Shown here piece after piece: positions 50,101 to 62,300 of a stretch of DNA of 64,000 nt. The notes beneath the pieces are model-generated. The model searched no databases. It was not told where the DNA came from and saw only the letters and a list, made by a program, of their open reading frames with translations. The stretch is from Xestospongia muta (lineage: Eukaryota; Porifera; Demospongiae; Haplosclerida; Petrosiidae), in assembly GCA_963693285.1 (NCBI GenBank), contig OY848917.1:12896192-12960191 (forward strand), in the 5' to 3' direction. A program made the translations under genes and the position numbers. Each line of letters begins with the position of its first letter. The first letter of the stretch is position 1.

Positions 50101-53100
50101 TGTATTAGTAACATTATTGTAAGAATTATTGAGAGTTTTTTAGTTTAAAAATGATTATTGTGATAAACATAATGTTGTCTTAGTTTGTTAAGTTACTAGT
50201 ATAGTGATATAATACATATGTAACAGTGATAACATAGATAATATACAACTGTTTTAATATGATGTCTTGATTCACATTAATGGTTTATTATAATGTATTT
50301 AGGAGGGATCTACTCCTGTCATGTTAGCAGCAAAGAATGGACACAAAGGTGTTGTTTTGATTTTAACACAGAAAGGAGCCAATCTACAAGTTTTTAACAA
50401 AGTAAGTATTTATGCATATACAACAAGTAGCTAAAAATAAAATGCAAGTCCTTTTTCCTTAAAACAGTTGTTAATTGTGATAGTATTGTAATTGTTGTGA
50501 TACTGTTAACATTGAATTATTGTCTTTAATCATATGTTAAATAAAATGAGTATTGGAAGGAGAACAGGCTACAAGGCACTGATCATAATATTAGAAAAAA
50601 GTGTAATTTTTTGACAGCGTGTGCAGTGATCAATTTTCCTACTTATTAGACACAAATGAATAGATAACGATGACATGTTATATATGATATATTTATCATG
50701 ACAATTAAAGTGGACAACTAAAAGTTAGGTACTTTTATGAAGTCTGTGTTATTGTAGTATTAGTGTAGCATGTTAGTGGTCTAATTTGACAGTTAATATT
50801 TTGTTTGTAATTACAATAGATTGGATGGGCAGCCCTTCATTATGCAAGTTTTGAAGGGCATACAAACATTGTTGAAGTATTAGTCAACCACAATGCTGAC
50901 ATAAATATTGTTACTAAGGTAATTTGGATCACAAGAATGAGTATGTTTCATTGTAGTATCTTAATCTGTGTAATAATTATATATAAACTTTTAAAAGAAA
51001 CAAAGCATATAGATATTATGATACAAAAAATAAAACAGACAAGTAAAATAGCTGAAAGTAGTAATGCTAGTAAGAATATTCATACATAGTAGCTACAGAG
51101 ACTCAGTAGTTGGGTTTGTGTTCATTAGCTTAAGAAACAGTTGTAGCTATTGTAAATAAAATCTCCTCTTAGTTTTCATTATATTTACCATGACTAAATT
51201 GTTGCATCTCTGTACATATTAACAGCAATTATATGTAAGTTAACAAAGACAAGTACTATAAATATTAAAGTAATGATACTTGAAAACATATTTTTTTCTT
51301 TTCATGATGGATCTTTTACAATATTATAGTTTGTAAGTGCAATTTAATATAGGTTAAATTCTAAGTGTATTTCAATCCTATGTTTCCTTTTTACTTACTC
51401 TATTGCTTTTCTCTATATATTTATGATGCTGTGATTACTACTTGTGTTATGAATTGATTCATTTACAATATAATAGAGGGTAAGTACAATTTAATATACT
51501 GTAGTATGAATTCTAAGTGTATTTCAATCCAATGTTTCCTTTTTATTTACTCTATTGCTTTTCTCTATATATTTATGATGCTGTGATTACTTGTGATCTG
51601 AATGTGCCCTTTACAATATAATAGGAGGTAAGTGCAATTCAATATAGTATAAATTCTAAGTGTATTTTAATCCAATATTTCCTTTATATTTACTTAATTG
51701 CTTTTCTCTATATATTTATGATGCTGTGATTACTTGTGTTCTGAATGGACCTTTTACAATATAATAGTTTGTAAGTGCAATTTAATATAGTATAAATTCT
51801 AAGTGTATTTCAATCCAATGTTTCCTTTTAATTTACTTAATTGCTTTTCTCTATATATTTATGATGCTGTGATTACTTGTGTTCTGAATGGATCCTTTAC
51901 AATATAATAGGAGGTAAGTGCAATTTAATATTGTATAAATTCTAAGTGTATTCCAATCTAATGTTTCCTTTTTATTGGAAGCCTTCTCTTATAAGTATGT
52001 GAGTTCAATGGCTTTGTAAGTGTACTAGCTCATCCTCCACACTACTAAGAATTTGTAACTTTTGTTATTGCTACATACTACTGTTATTTGTCAAATTTAT
52101 ATTTATAATAGTTTGTCTAGAAACATATTTATGCAAAAGGTGTCTACTGTGATGTAATGAATATGTTTGTTTTGCTGAGTGTTATTTGTATTAGTAACAT
52201 TATTGTAAGAATTATTGAGAGTTTTTTAGTTTAAAAATGATTATTGTGATAAACATAATGTTGACTTAGTTTGTTAAGTTACTGGTATAGTGATGTAATA
52301 CATATATAACAGTGATAACATAGATAATATACAACTCTTTTAATATGATGTCTTGATTCACATTAATGGTTTATTATAATGTATTTAGGAGGGATCTACT
52401 CCTGTCATGTTAGCAGCAAAGAAGGGACACAAAGATGTTGTTTTGATTTTAACACAGAAAGGAGCCAATCTAGAAGTTTTTAACAAAGTAAGTATTTATG
52501 CACATACAACAAGTAGCTAAAAATAAAATGCAAGTCCTTTTTCCTTAAGACAGTTGTTAATTGTGATAATACTGTAATTGTTGTGATACTGTTAATGTTG
52601 AATTATTGTCTTTAATCATATGTTAAATAAAATGAGTATTAGAAGGAGAACAGGCTACAAAGCACTGATCATAATATTAGAAAAAAGTGTAATTTTTTGA
52701 CAGTGTGTGCAGTGATCAATTTTCCTACTTATTAGACACAAATTAATAGATAACGATGACATGTTATATATGATATATTTATCATGACAATTAAAGTGGA
52801 CAACTAAAAGTTAGGTACTTTTATGAAGTCTGTGTTATTGTAGTATTAGTGTAGCATGTTAGTGGTCTAATTTGACAGTTAATATTTTGTTTGTAATTAC
52901 AATAGATTGGATGGTCAGCCCTTCATTATGCAAGTTCTGAAGGGCATACAAAGATTGTTGAAGTATTAGTCAACCACAATGCTGACATAAATATTGTTAC
53001 TAAGGTAATTTGGATCACAATAACAAGTATGTTTCATTGTAGTGTTTTAATCTGTGTGAATAATTAGATATTAACTATTAAAAGAAACAAAGCATATAGA

Positions 53101-56100
53101 TATTATAATACAAAATATAAAACAGACAAATAAAATAGCTGAAAGTAGTAATGCTAGTAAGAAAATTCATACTAAATGTGCCCTTTACAATATAATAGGG
53201 GGTAAGTGCAATTTAATATAGTATAAATTCTAAGTGTATTTCAATCCAATGTTTCCTTTTTATTTACTCTATTGCTTTTCTCTATATATTTATGATGCTA
53301 TGATTACTTGTTTTCTGAATGGATCCTTTACAATATAATAGTTTGTAAGTGCAATTTAATATAGTATAAATTCTAAGTGTATTTCAATCCAATGTTTTCC
53401 TTTTTTTTTACGCTTTTGTTTTTTTGTTTTTTTTGTGTTACATTGCTGTAATTACTTACAATCTGTATATGTCCTTTACTATACAATAGTTGATAAGTTG
53501 GATATAACATTTGTACATCTGTTTTGTAAATATGGTAAAGAAGTATTTGTTGTATTTGTTATGTTTGAATTATGAATAAGTATTAAATTTTGTTGGAAGC
53601 CTTCTCTTATAAGTATTTGAGTTCAATAGCTTTGTAAGTGTACTAGCTCATCCTCCACACTACTAAAAATTTATATTTATAATAGTTTGTCTAGAAGCAT
53701 ATTTATGCAAAAAGTTTCTACTGTGATGTAATGAATATGTTTGTATTGCTGAGTGTTATTTGTATTAGTAACATTATTGTAAGAATTATTGAGAGTTTTA
53801 TTACTTTAAAAGTGATTATTGTGATAAACATAATTTTGTCTTAGTTTGTAAAGTTACTAATATAGTGATATAATACATATATAACAGTGATAACATAGAT
53901 AATATGCAACTGTTTTAATATGTTGTCTTGGTTGACATTAATGGTTTATTATAATGTATTAGGAGGGATCTACTCCTGTCATGTTAGCAGCAAAGAAGGG
54001 ACACAAAGATGTTGTTTTGATTTTAACACAGAAAGGAGCCAATCTAGAAGTTCTTAACAAAGTAAGTATTTATGTACATACAACAAGTAGCTAAAAATAA
54101 AATACAAATCCTTTTTCCTTAAGACAGATGTTAATTGTGATAGTATTGTAATTGTTGTGATACTGTTAATGTTGAAGTATTGTCTTTAATCATATGTTAA
54201 ATAAGATGAATATAGGAAGAGGAACAAGATACAAAGCACTGATCATAATATTAGAAAAATTTTACTGTTTTACAATGTGTGCAGTGATCAGTGATAGGAA
54301 TTTTATTCTCTATTGAGATACCTCTTTTTATTTATATCATAACTATTAAATTTTATGCCCCTCAATTGTCTGACTAATATATGTGGAGATATTCATTTTG
54401 CTATTCCTGCTGTAGTCATGTTTGAGATCCTTCCTGCCACTATTCTAACATTTCATGAATATCAGTCTCTGTGTGTTTTTGGTAGGAATTTTATTCTGTC
54501 ATTCATATTGTGGTATTCTTTTTGATTGTGTTACTGCCATTTCTATATTTCAAACTTATGTTGAATTTGTTCATGTACTTGTATAATTGTAATCATTAAC
54601 AAATAACGAGTACACAAGATGAAGTGTTATTATAGACGAACCTAAATGAGGTCATTATCTATCAATAATGATCTCATTAATGTGCATTTATTATGAGTTA
54701 TCTTTATTATCACATCATATCAATTTTTTTATGTTAATGAGGACTTATATTATGCTTGCAGAATTTTTTTTAATTTTATCATTAAAATTAATATCAGTAA
54801 ATTCAATTTCATCCTTATACTGCTGACATATACTCATGTATGTCCTTGCTTCTGACATAATTTATGTATTATTCATTGTCACTAAAATTAATAATTGACT
54901 TTATATTTTATATTACACATACATGTGTATTATGATTTTTTGTTATATAGGATGGCAAAACTGTTCTCTATATATCATGTTATGAAGGTCATAATAAGAT
55001 TGTTCAAGTCCTTCTAGATGCTGGTATGAAAGTGAATGTTCCAGACAAGGTCAGTGTCATAATAGTATATAATGTAATTGTAGTTGTCTATAATACTTAA
55101 TACCAACTCACTATATACACAAGACACATTGAGCAGACTTATTTGGTGAAACTTCTAACTAAATCACTCCAGTCAGTATAATCTGACATCAATGGACATC
55201 TATCATAGAATCGATAAGATGATAAATAATTATACTGGGTAATACAAAACTCAAAGTGTGCTGTAGCTGTCTACAAAGATAAAATTGAACTATTTTGACT
55301 ACTACTGTGTAGAGATAGATACATATGAAGACACTTTACTCTATCATATATAACAATGGTGGTTATTCCTTTATAATACCATTCACTTAAATTCAATTAT
55401 ATCTTGGGACATGGAGATTATTTAGAACAAACATTGTAGTGACAGCAATAGGCAATGATTAGCTTTTGTGCTGTGCCTGGTTGTAGCAATCAATCATTTG
55501 AGATTTTCACCTTAGTTACATCATTTTCCATTAAATAAAGACAAATACTAAAGTAATGGATCCACAAAATTGGCAGAAAGAATTATCAACTTTATCTACC
55601 AGTCCCAAAGCTGTAACAATTAACATTTTCTAAGTTTAGTCTGCAACACGCCCACACTATTATACAATATACAATTATACAAGATACAGATTTGGTCTTT
55701 GCTAATTGTGAAATCAATTGTAATAATCACCTATCGACTCAAAATCAGGAAATCAAGATAAGACTGAGCCTTGACAATACTACCTGTATCTAATACTCCA
55801 TATACTGAAAAGCCTGCAACTGCTACTCAATTGACCTACAATCACGTGCAGTCACATGAACACTCATTATGTGACTATTGCAACAATTATGGTGTTTCAT
55901 TGCTAACTTGAATTTAAATAATTGCATTGTGCCTTCTGTTTCATTTTTCATTCTGTCTGCCTTTTATTCTTGTCCTATTTTAGTTGATTTTTTAAAAATA
56001 AAAGCATTATTTTGATTTTTATGATCTATGTTTTATGATCTACGTTTTACTTACTTTGACTTATTTTTTGGTTTTATATATCATTTAGTATGGACGTACA

Positions 56101-56316
56101 GCACTTCATGCAGCTTATTGGACTAAAAATGATGTCATTATGAAGATGTTAGTTGATGCTAATGCCACCAATGAAGAAGCTGTACAGGCTGTAAGTCATG
56201 ATGTTATAAGTTTGTAGGAACTTATATATATGCTCTACATCTGTCTTACTCTATGTTTGTAGTGGTTGTTATATGTACATAATTTTGGTAATTTTAGCAT
56301 TCACAAGTACATAAAC

Positions 56317-56356
<40 letters not shown>

Positions 56357-59300
56357 ATGTAAATCAAACAAGTACAGTCCGATGTTGACAAGATTATAAG
56401 TAGTAGGAACATTTTGGCAGATGATAGTTTTAGTGAAACAAAGTGATTGCAAATCACTCCATGTGTATGGGTGCTCTATTAGTATGTATGTCTTACTATT
56501 TAGAAGAGTATATATATGTTCTGTGTTAGTATAAAAATTAAGACATTTTCTTTTACTATTTTTAGGACAATTTTCTTTTGGAATCTTTAAGAAAAGGAGA
56601 TGTGGAAGGCATTAGAGATGCCCTGTCAAGAGGAGCTAATGTTAACATTGGAAACAATGTATGCTAACTTGTAATATGTACACAATTATGAGGGAAAATA
56701 CAAATAATATGATGTGAAACAAGCTCAAAAGTCTGCAGACATAAGGAGTTTTTTGTCAAGGCATTTGTATATGTAAATGCAGTACATTACTGGTTAGGTT
56801 ATAATGTGTTTGTGGCTTAACACCATAGAATTATCACAGCTTTATATCTGATAAAGTGTGATTTGCTTATACTTTCAACTGTTTAATATCAACAATTTTT
56901 ATTTGTCCTTTTACATATATACAGGATGGACAAACTGCTTTGTACATTGCATCTGAGAATGGCAATAATGAATGTGTTCAGCTTCTTCTCACATTCAGTG
57001 CTAACCCTAACATTGCTGATTCGGTAAGTTGTGAATATCATTTCATTGATTATTCACCAAACAAGATTAATATATAACATATGCTATGTCCTAAAATGTT
57101 TTAACCAGCTTACTCAAAAATGATCACATAAAGTAACTGCACAATCATCTAACTATCAAGCAACATTCTGTTACATTTATAAAATATTTAAGAGTCTGCA
57201 AATTATATCAATGAATGTAAACTATTACATGGAGTCAGTCAAATTTACTGCATTTGCTAAGTTAGTATTTTTACATTGTTAAGAATGAAATGATGTTTTT
57301 AAATGGTTTGTAGCCTGTGTTGGTTCTAGTATCTGATAAAGAGTGGTTTGTTGAGAGTTTTTAACTTCTTGATATCATGTCACAATTATTAGAAAAAACA
57401 AATTTTATTATTTATTTTGGTTTAACACTATGTTAAAAACATTTTCCTCATGATTGTTTGAAGTTACAAGGAAGCATGCTGTATTTTATTCAAATGGTTT
57501 TAGGTCATTATAACCTTCATTTATTGTATATTAATTTGTATGTTTTAACATTAGATGATTGTGCAGTTAACATTGGTATGTCCTAAAATGTTTTAGCCAG
57601 GTTACTGAAAAAAGTATTATATAAAGTAACTACACAATTATCTAACCACCAAGCAGCATTCTGTTACATTTATGAAACATTTCTGGAGTCTAAAAATTGT
57701 ATCAATGAATGCAAACTATTAGATAATAGAGTCAGTCAATTCACTTTATTTGTTGAGTTTAATCTTTTTACATTACCAAAATTGAAATTATCATTTATTG
57801 TTAATGGTTTGTAGCTTGTGTTAGTTCTAATAACATTTCCTTTCATTTCAAGAGTCAAACTATTTGATGTATAAAGTAATTTCTTGTCTGAGTTATTTTA
57901 ACATTACAGTAGAGAACTAATAAAAAACAAGTAATAAAAACATTTGAGAAATTTAAAGATGATTTTGATATGACAATGCCAAAATGGAAAGAAACAATGT
58001 AGGGATGAACATACAAATTAAAAATCTCTACATAAGTAGCCAGTCAGTAATTGCATGATTAGCTTTGTATATGCAGTGAAAGAGTATATAGTGTTTATAT
58101 TGAAATTGTACTGTATTGCTTTCCCAGCTACATATATAGGAATTTTAATATGGATTTGTGTGTTCAACCCTATCTTCTTTCTTTTTTTTGGCAATATTTT
58201 TTTAAAATGTTTTTAATTACTTCTTTTCTATTGTGCATTCAAATGGTCTTAGCTACTTTGTCATTACTATGTTCAAATGTTTAAACTTATTAATGTCTAT
58301 CTCAGCTTGTTACTGCTTATAAATTGAGTTATTTCATTAAAATGATTAATAATTTATGATCGTTTTCATAGTCTATTGAGCTAGACCTTCTTTCCTAATC
58401 CACAAGAAGGGTCTAGCAAAGATCACTTAAAAACTTTAGCCAATTACAAAAAGTGAAAACATACATACTCTGCAACCTTACCATTTGAAACAATTTGTCT
58501 ACCTTAGAAGATTAATGGATTTTATAGAACCATACATACTGACCTGTAGTGCCATGAAACAGTTTCACATTTGTTGCGACCACAAACAAACTTTGACCTT
58601 CTATAAACAAGATATCATTGAGCCTATACTCATAGTGCTACTTTCTGTTACCCATGCTATCCAGAATCTGGGTAGTAAAATCTGATTGGTCAATTCAAAT
58701 GTAATCTATTGTGATGTTTGTTAGACCCTTGTTGCGTATCAGCAAAGTGAGAGGTTCAGATCAATAGAATAGTGTCATCTTTGAAAGCTAAGTTATTATA
58801 TCCTGTCATTAAGTGATTATTAATTACATGTATTGTGATTGATATAAAAATATGATTTTGTGGAGAATTAGTAGTTTTGTGTCTTGGCAAGAGTTGGTAA
58901 CCTTTTACCATTTTGCAATTATATAGAAGTTCAGTCTCACATATGAATGGTGTTAATTGTATAGAAGATAACCCCTGCAAATTAACATGATAGTGGGGCT
59001 TGTAAAACGTTTCTCAAAAATTGTTTTACTTATTGTAGATGCATTACTATTAGAATAAGTTATGAGTGTGTCTACATTGAGTAAGGGATCCTTAAAAACA
59101 GGTTAAACATCAGAATGAGTTCATATAGTTTTCAAATCCTCATTCCTTCTGAGTACTATGTTTTAGTTAACTATAACCAAAACTAAACCATCTTAGTTTA
59201 GCCTATTTACTTTTAGTTAACTAACTATAACTAACTAAATCTTTTTCATCTAACATTTAACTAACTACAACTAACTATATTTTTTAAACCAAAAAAACTA

Positions 59301-62300
59301 ACTAATACTAACTAAAATTAATGCAACAATGGCAAAAACTAATTATAACTAACTATTATAGTTAGTACTGAACTATAATAATAGTGCTATTACTGCTATA
59401 CAAGAGTATTTTACTCTAGATGACAACTACCTGATTAGAACAAGCTAGACCCATTAGATTTTTGGGTAGAAAATAAAATGTAATATGCAAATTTAGCACA
59501 TGTGGCTCAAGACAATCTTTTTATACCTGCCTCATTAACATCAGTTGAAAGAGTTTTTCCAAAGCTTGGTATTCATCACGTGGTAGAAGAAGCCAAATGG
59601 CAGATACAAACTTAGAGAATGAAATACTTCTTAAGACAAACAAACAATACCTTCAGTCTAATACTACATACATTACATTTAACTAACATTCTCAACTATA
59701 ACTAACTAAAATTATTCCACTGGCAGAAAAACTAACTATAACTAACTAAAGTTATTCCACTGGCAGAAAAACTAACTATAACTAACTAAAATTATTCCAC
59801 TGGCAGAAAAACTAACTATAACTAACTAAAGTTATAAAAAGTTAATCTAAAACAGCACTACTTCTGAGGTATTGCATCAATATCTTATTAAATCTTCTAT
59901 TGTTTGTTTACCACACAAATATCTAACTTACTAAAACATAAACCAAATACTATTGTTATAGATAAGTAAATGTTAGTAGAAAATGGAGTATTTCTAACAA
60001 CATAGTCTATTCTGAGCTATAAGGAATGTTACTTACTAATACATTTTATTTCTATAGTTTGGTAACACACCCCTTCATGTTGCCTGTATGGGTTGTCATG
60101 GTGATGTTGTGAAGTCTCTTTTGTCGTCAGGAAAAATCAACCCAATGGCTAGGAACAGACATAATCAAACAGCCATGGAGCTTGTTTATCGTAATGACAA
60201 TGATCGCTTTGTTATTTTAAAGATGTTTGAGCCATTTGAGCAATGTCGAAAAGCTTTCCCTGTGGAATCCTACAGCAAAGTCTTTTTCTGTGGTAATACC
60301 GGCGCAGGTAAAAGTTCACTTGCAGCAGTGATTATGGAACGAGCTAACAAACCACCTAACTACGTGTTTGATGCAACTGATCCTATTCCAGTAAAACTAC
60401 TAACTACTGGGATTAATGCGCATAACATTACAAGTCATGAAGTGGGAAATATTGTCCTTTATGATCTTGCAGGTCATAAGGAGTATTATAGCAGTCATAC
60501 AGCAATTCTAGAAAAGCTTATGCTAAGCACACCTGCTGTTTTTGCCATACTTTTAAAGATGACCGACAATCTAGACATTGTTAAAGGTGATTTGTACTAC
60601 TGGTTCAATTTTATAAAGAATGTCAGTCTTCAATTATCAAACTCAAAGCCATCTCAAATACTCGTCATTGGAAGTCGACTTGATGAGATGACTGATGGTT
60701 ATGAGGGAATTTCTAAAGTAGTTGCTGAAGTTGCTGAAAAAGCTGATCATTCGCAAGAATATTGTGGGTTCTTACCTATGGAATGTCATCGTCCTGGAGG
60801 AAAAGGTGTTAAAAAGTTTGTTGCTACACTTTCTTATAGCTGCAAATTTGTACTTGATCGATCTGATAAAATTAGTTTTTACTGCCATGTTCTATTCTCC
60901 TTCTTGCAATTGCTTCGAAGTAAGGAAAATATTATAGCCATTAACCTGAAGGAGCTGTGTGCTGTATTACAAAAGCGTGATGACCCTTCACTTCCTTCTG
61001 AAAGGTCTGTGTTATTGGAGTTCCTTACCACTTTAAGTGACAAGGGTCTCATCTTATTCCTTAAAAGTGAGGATGATGCTCAAAGTTGGATAGTTATTGA
61101 CAGAGCTACTCTTATCCATGAAGTCAATGGTGTTCTATTTGCTCCTAAGGAAATTGAACATGCCCATCAAAATATTGCTAGTAATACTGGTATTGTGCCT
61201 AAGTCTATTCTGCAAAAATTATTTCCAAAGCACAATACTGATATGTTAATTGGGTTCCTTAGAAGTCTTCAGTTCTGTCATGTTTTAGATCCAAATACAT
61301 TGCAAATGTTCAAAACCAATATATCATCTTCAAAATCTTTGCCATCAGATGAGCTTTTGTTTTTTCCATCTCTAATTTGTTATGAGCCACCAACAGATAT
61401 TGTAATAGAAAATGGGTTGGGATGGTGTCTTTGGTGTCCTGATCCTAACCAATTTCTCTCCACACGATTCCTTCACCTTCTTCTTTTTGTCCTTTCTTAC
61501 AATTTTTGTCTGCAACGCCGCAATAAAGCTGGTGAAATTGCTGATTACTATCAAGAAGTCCAAATGTTAGCTTGTTGTTGTGATGTATGGAAGAATGGCA
61601 TTTATTGGAAGAGGGAGGAAGTCAAAGTTATTGTTGAAGTATCCGAAAACTATCGCTGTGTTACAGTAATTACATCAATGAATGACGTCATGAAAAGCCG
61701 CAGCTTTTTTAATAATGTTATTAAGACTGTATTAAAGTTGAGTGAGATGCACACATTCAAATGTGAGGAATACCTTATTGCTCCTAGTGATGTAGCAAAA
61801 GCTCGTAATCTTCTTGTCAAAGAACGCACACTTTATAATATAAAAGATGTCGCTCGATCAGTGCTTGCAAAATGTAATGTTAGTGATGACAATGACACTA
61901 AGAGTGTGGGCATTGAAGGAATTGTTGGACATTATGATCCCTTTCTTTGCATCGTTCCTTCAGTGACAAAAGTACTTTTCAGTACTGAGCTGCCACTTCA
62001 AGAGGACCACCGTCAACACATAGTAAATAATTGTTCTTATTTGTCATCCTCACTGTTATCATCAAGTCACATGTCAGTAGAGGAATGTTGCAGTCAACTC
62101 AGTGTGTTTGCTGGACGTAATCCTTTGGTAAGTATAAATTAGTTTGAATATACATGTACAAGAAATCTATTGGAAAGTTGTCATACATCATACTTGCACC
62201 ACATTACTTTGTACTGTATCATACTTACACTATTCTGTACTGTATCATAATTCATTCTGTTCTAGGACCTTGCTGATCCTCCATTAAATGAAGATGATAT

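Larger units (their letters stand above)
35258..54290 (+). repeat. Five tandem copies of a two-exon ankyrin module
   Basis: Each module has an IGWAALHYAS exon, an intron with 143-bp minisatellite monomers, an EGSTPVMLAA exon and a following intron. IGW exons start at 35390, 37202, 39737, 50820 and 52906; EGS exons at 36686, 39221, 50303, 52389 and 53963. Flanking intron sequence is also nearly identical (for example before the EGS exons of modules 1 and 2), so the copies are recent. Module lengths are about 1.8, 2.5, 11.1, 2.1 and 1.5 kb, differing mainly in minisatellite number. Confidence 0.9.
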
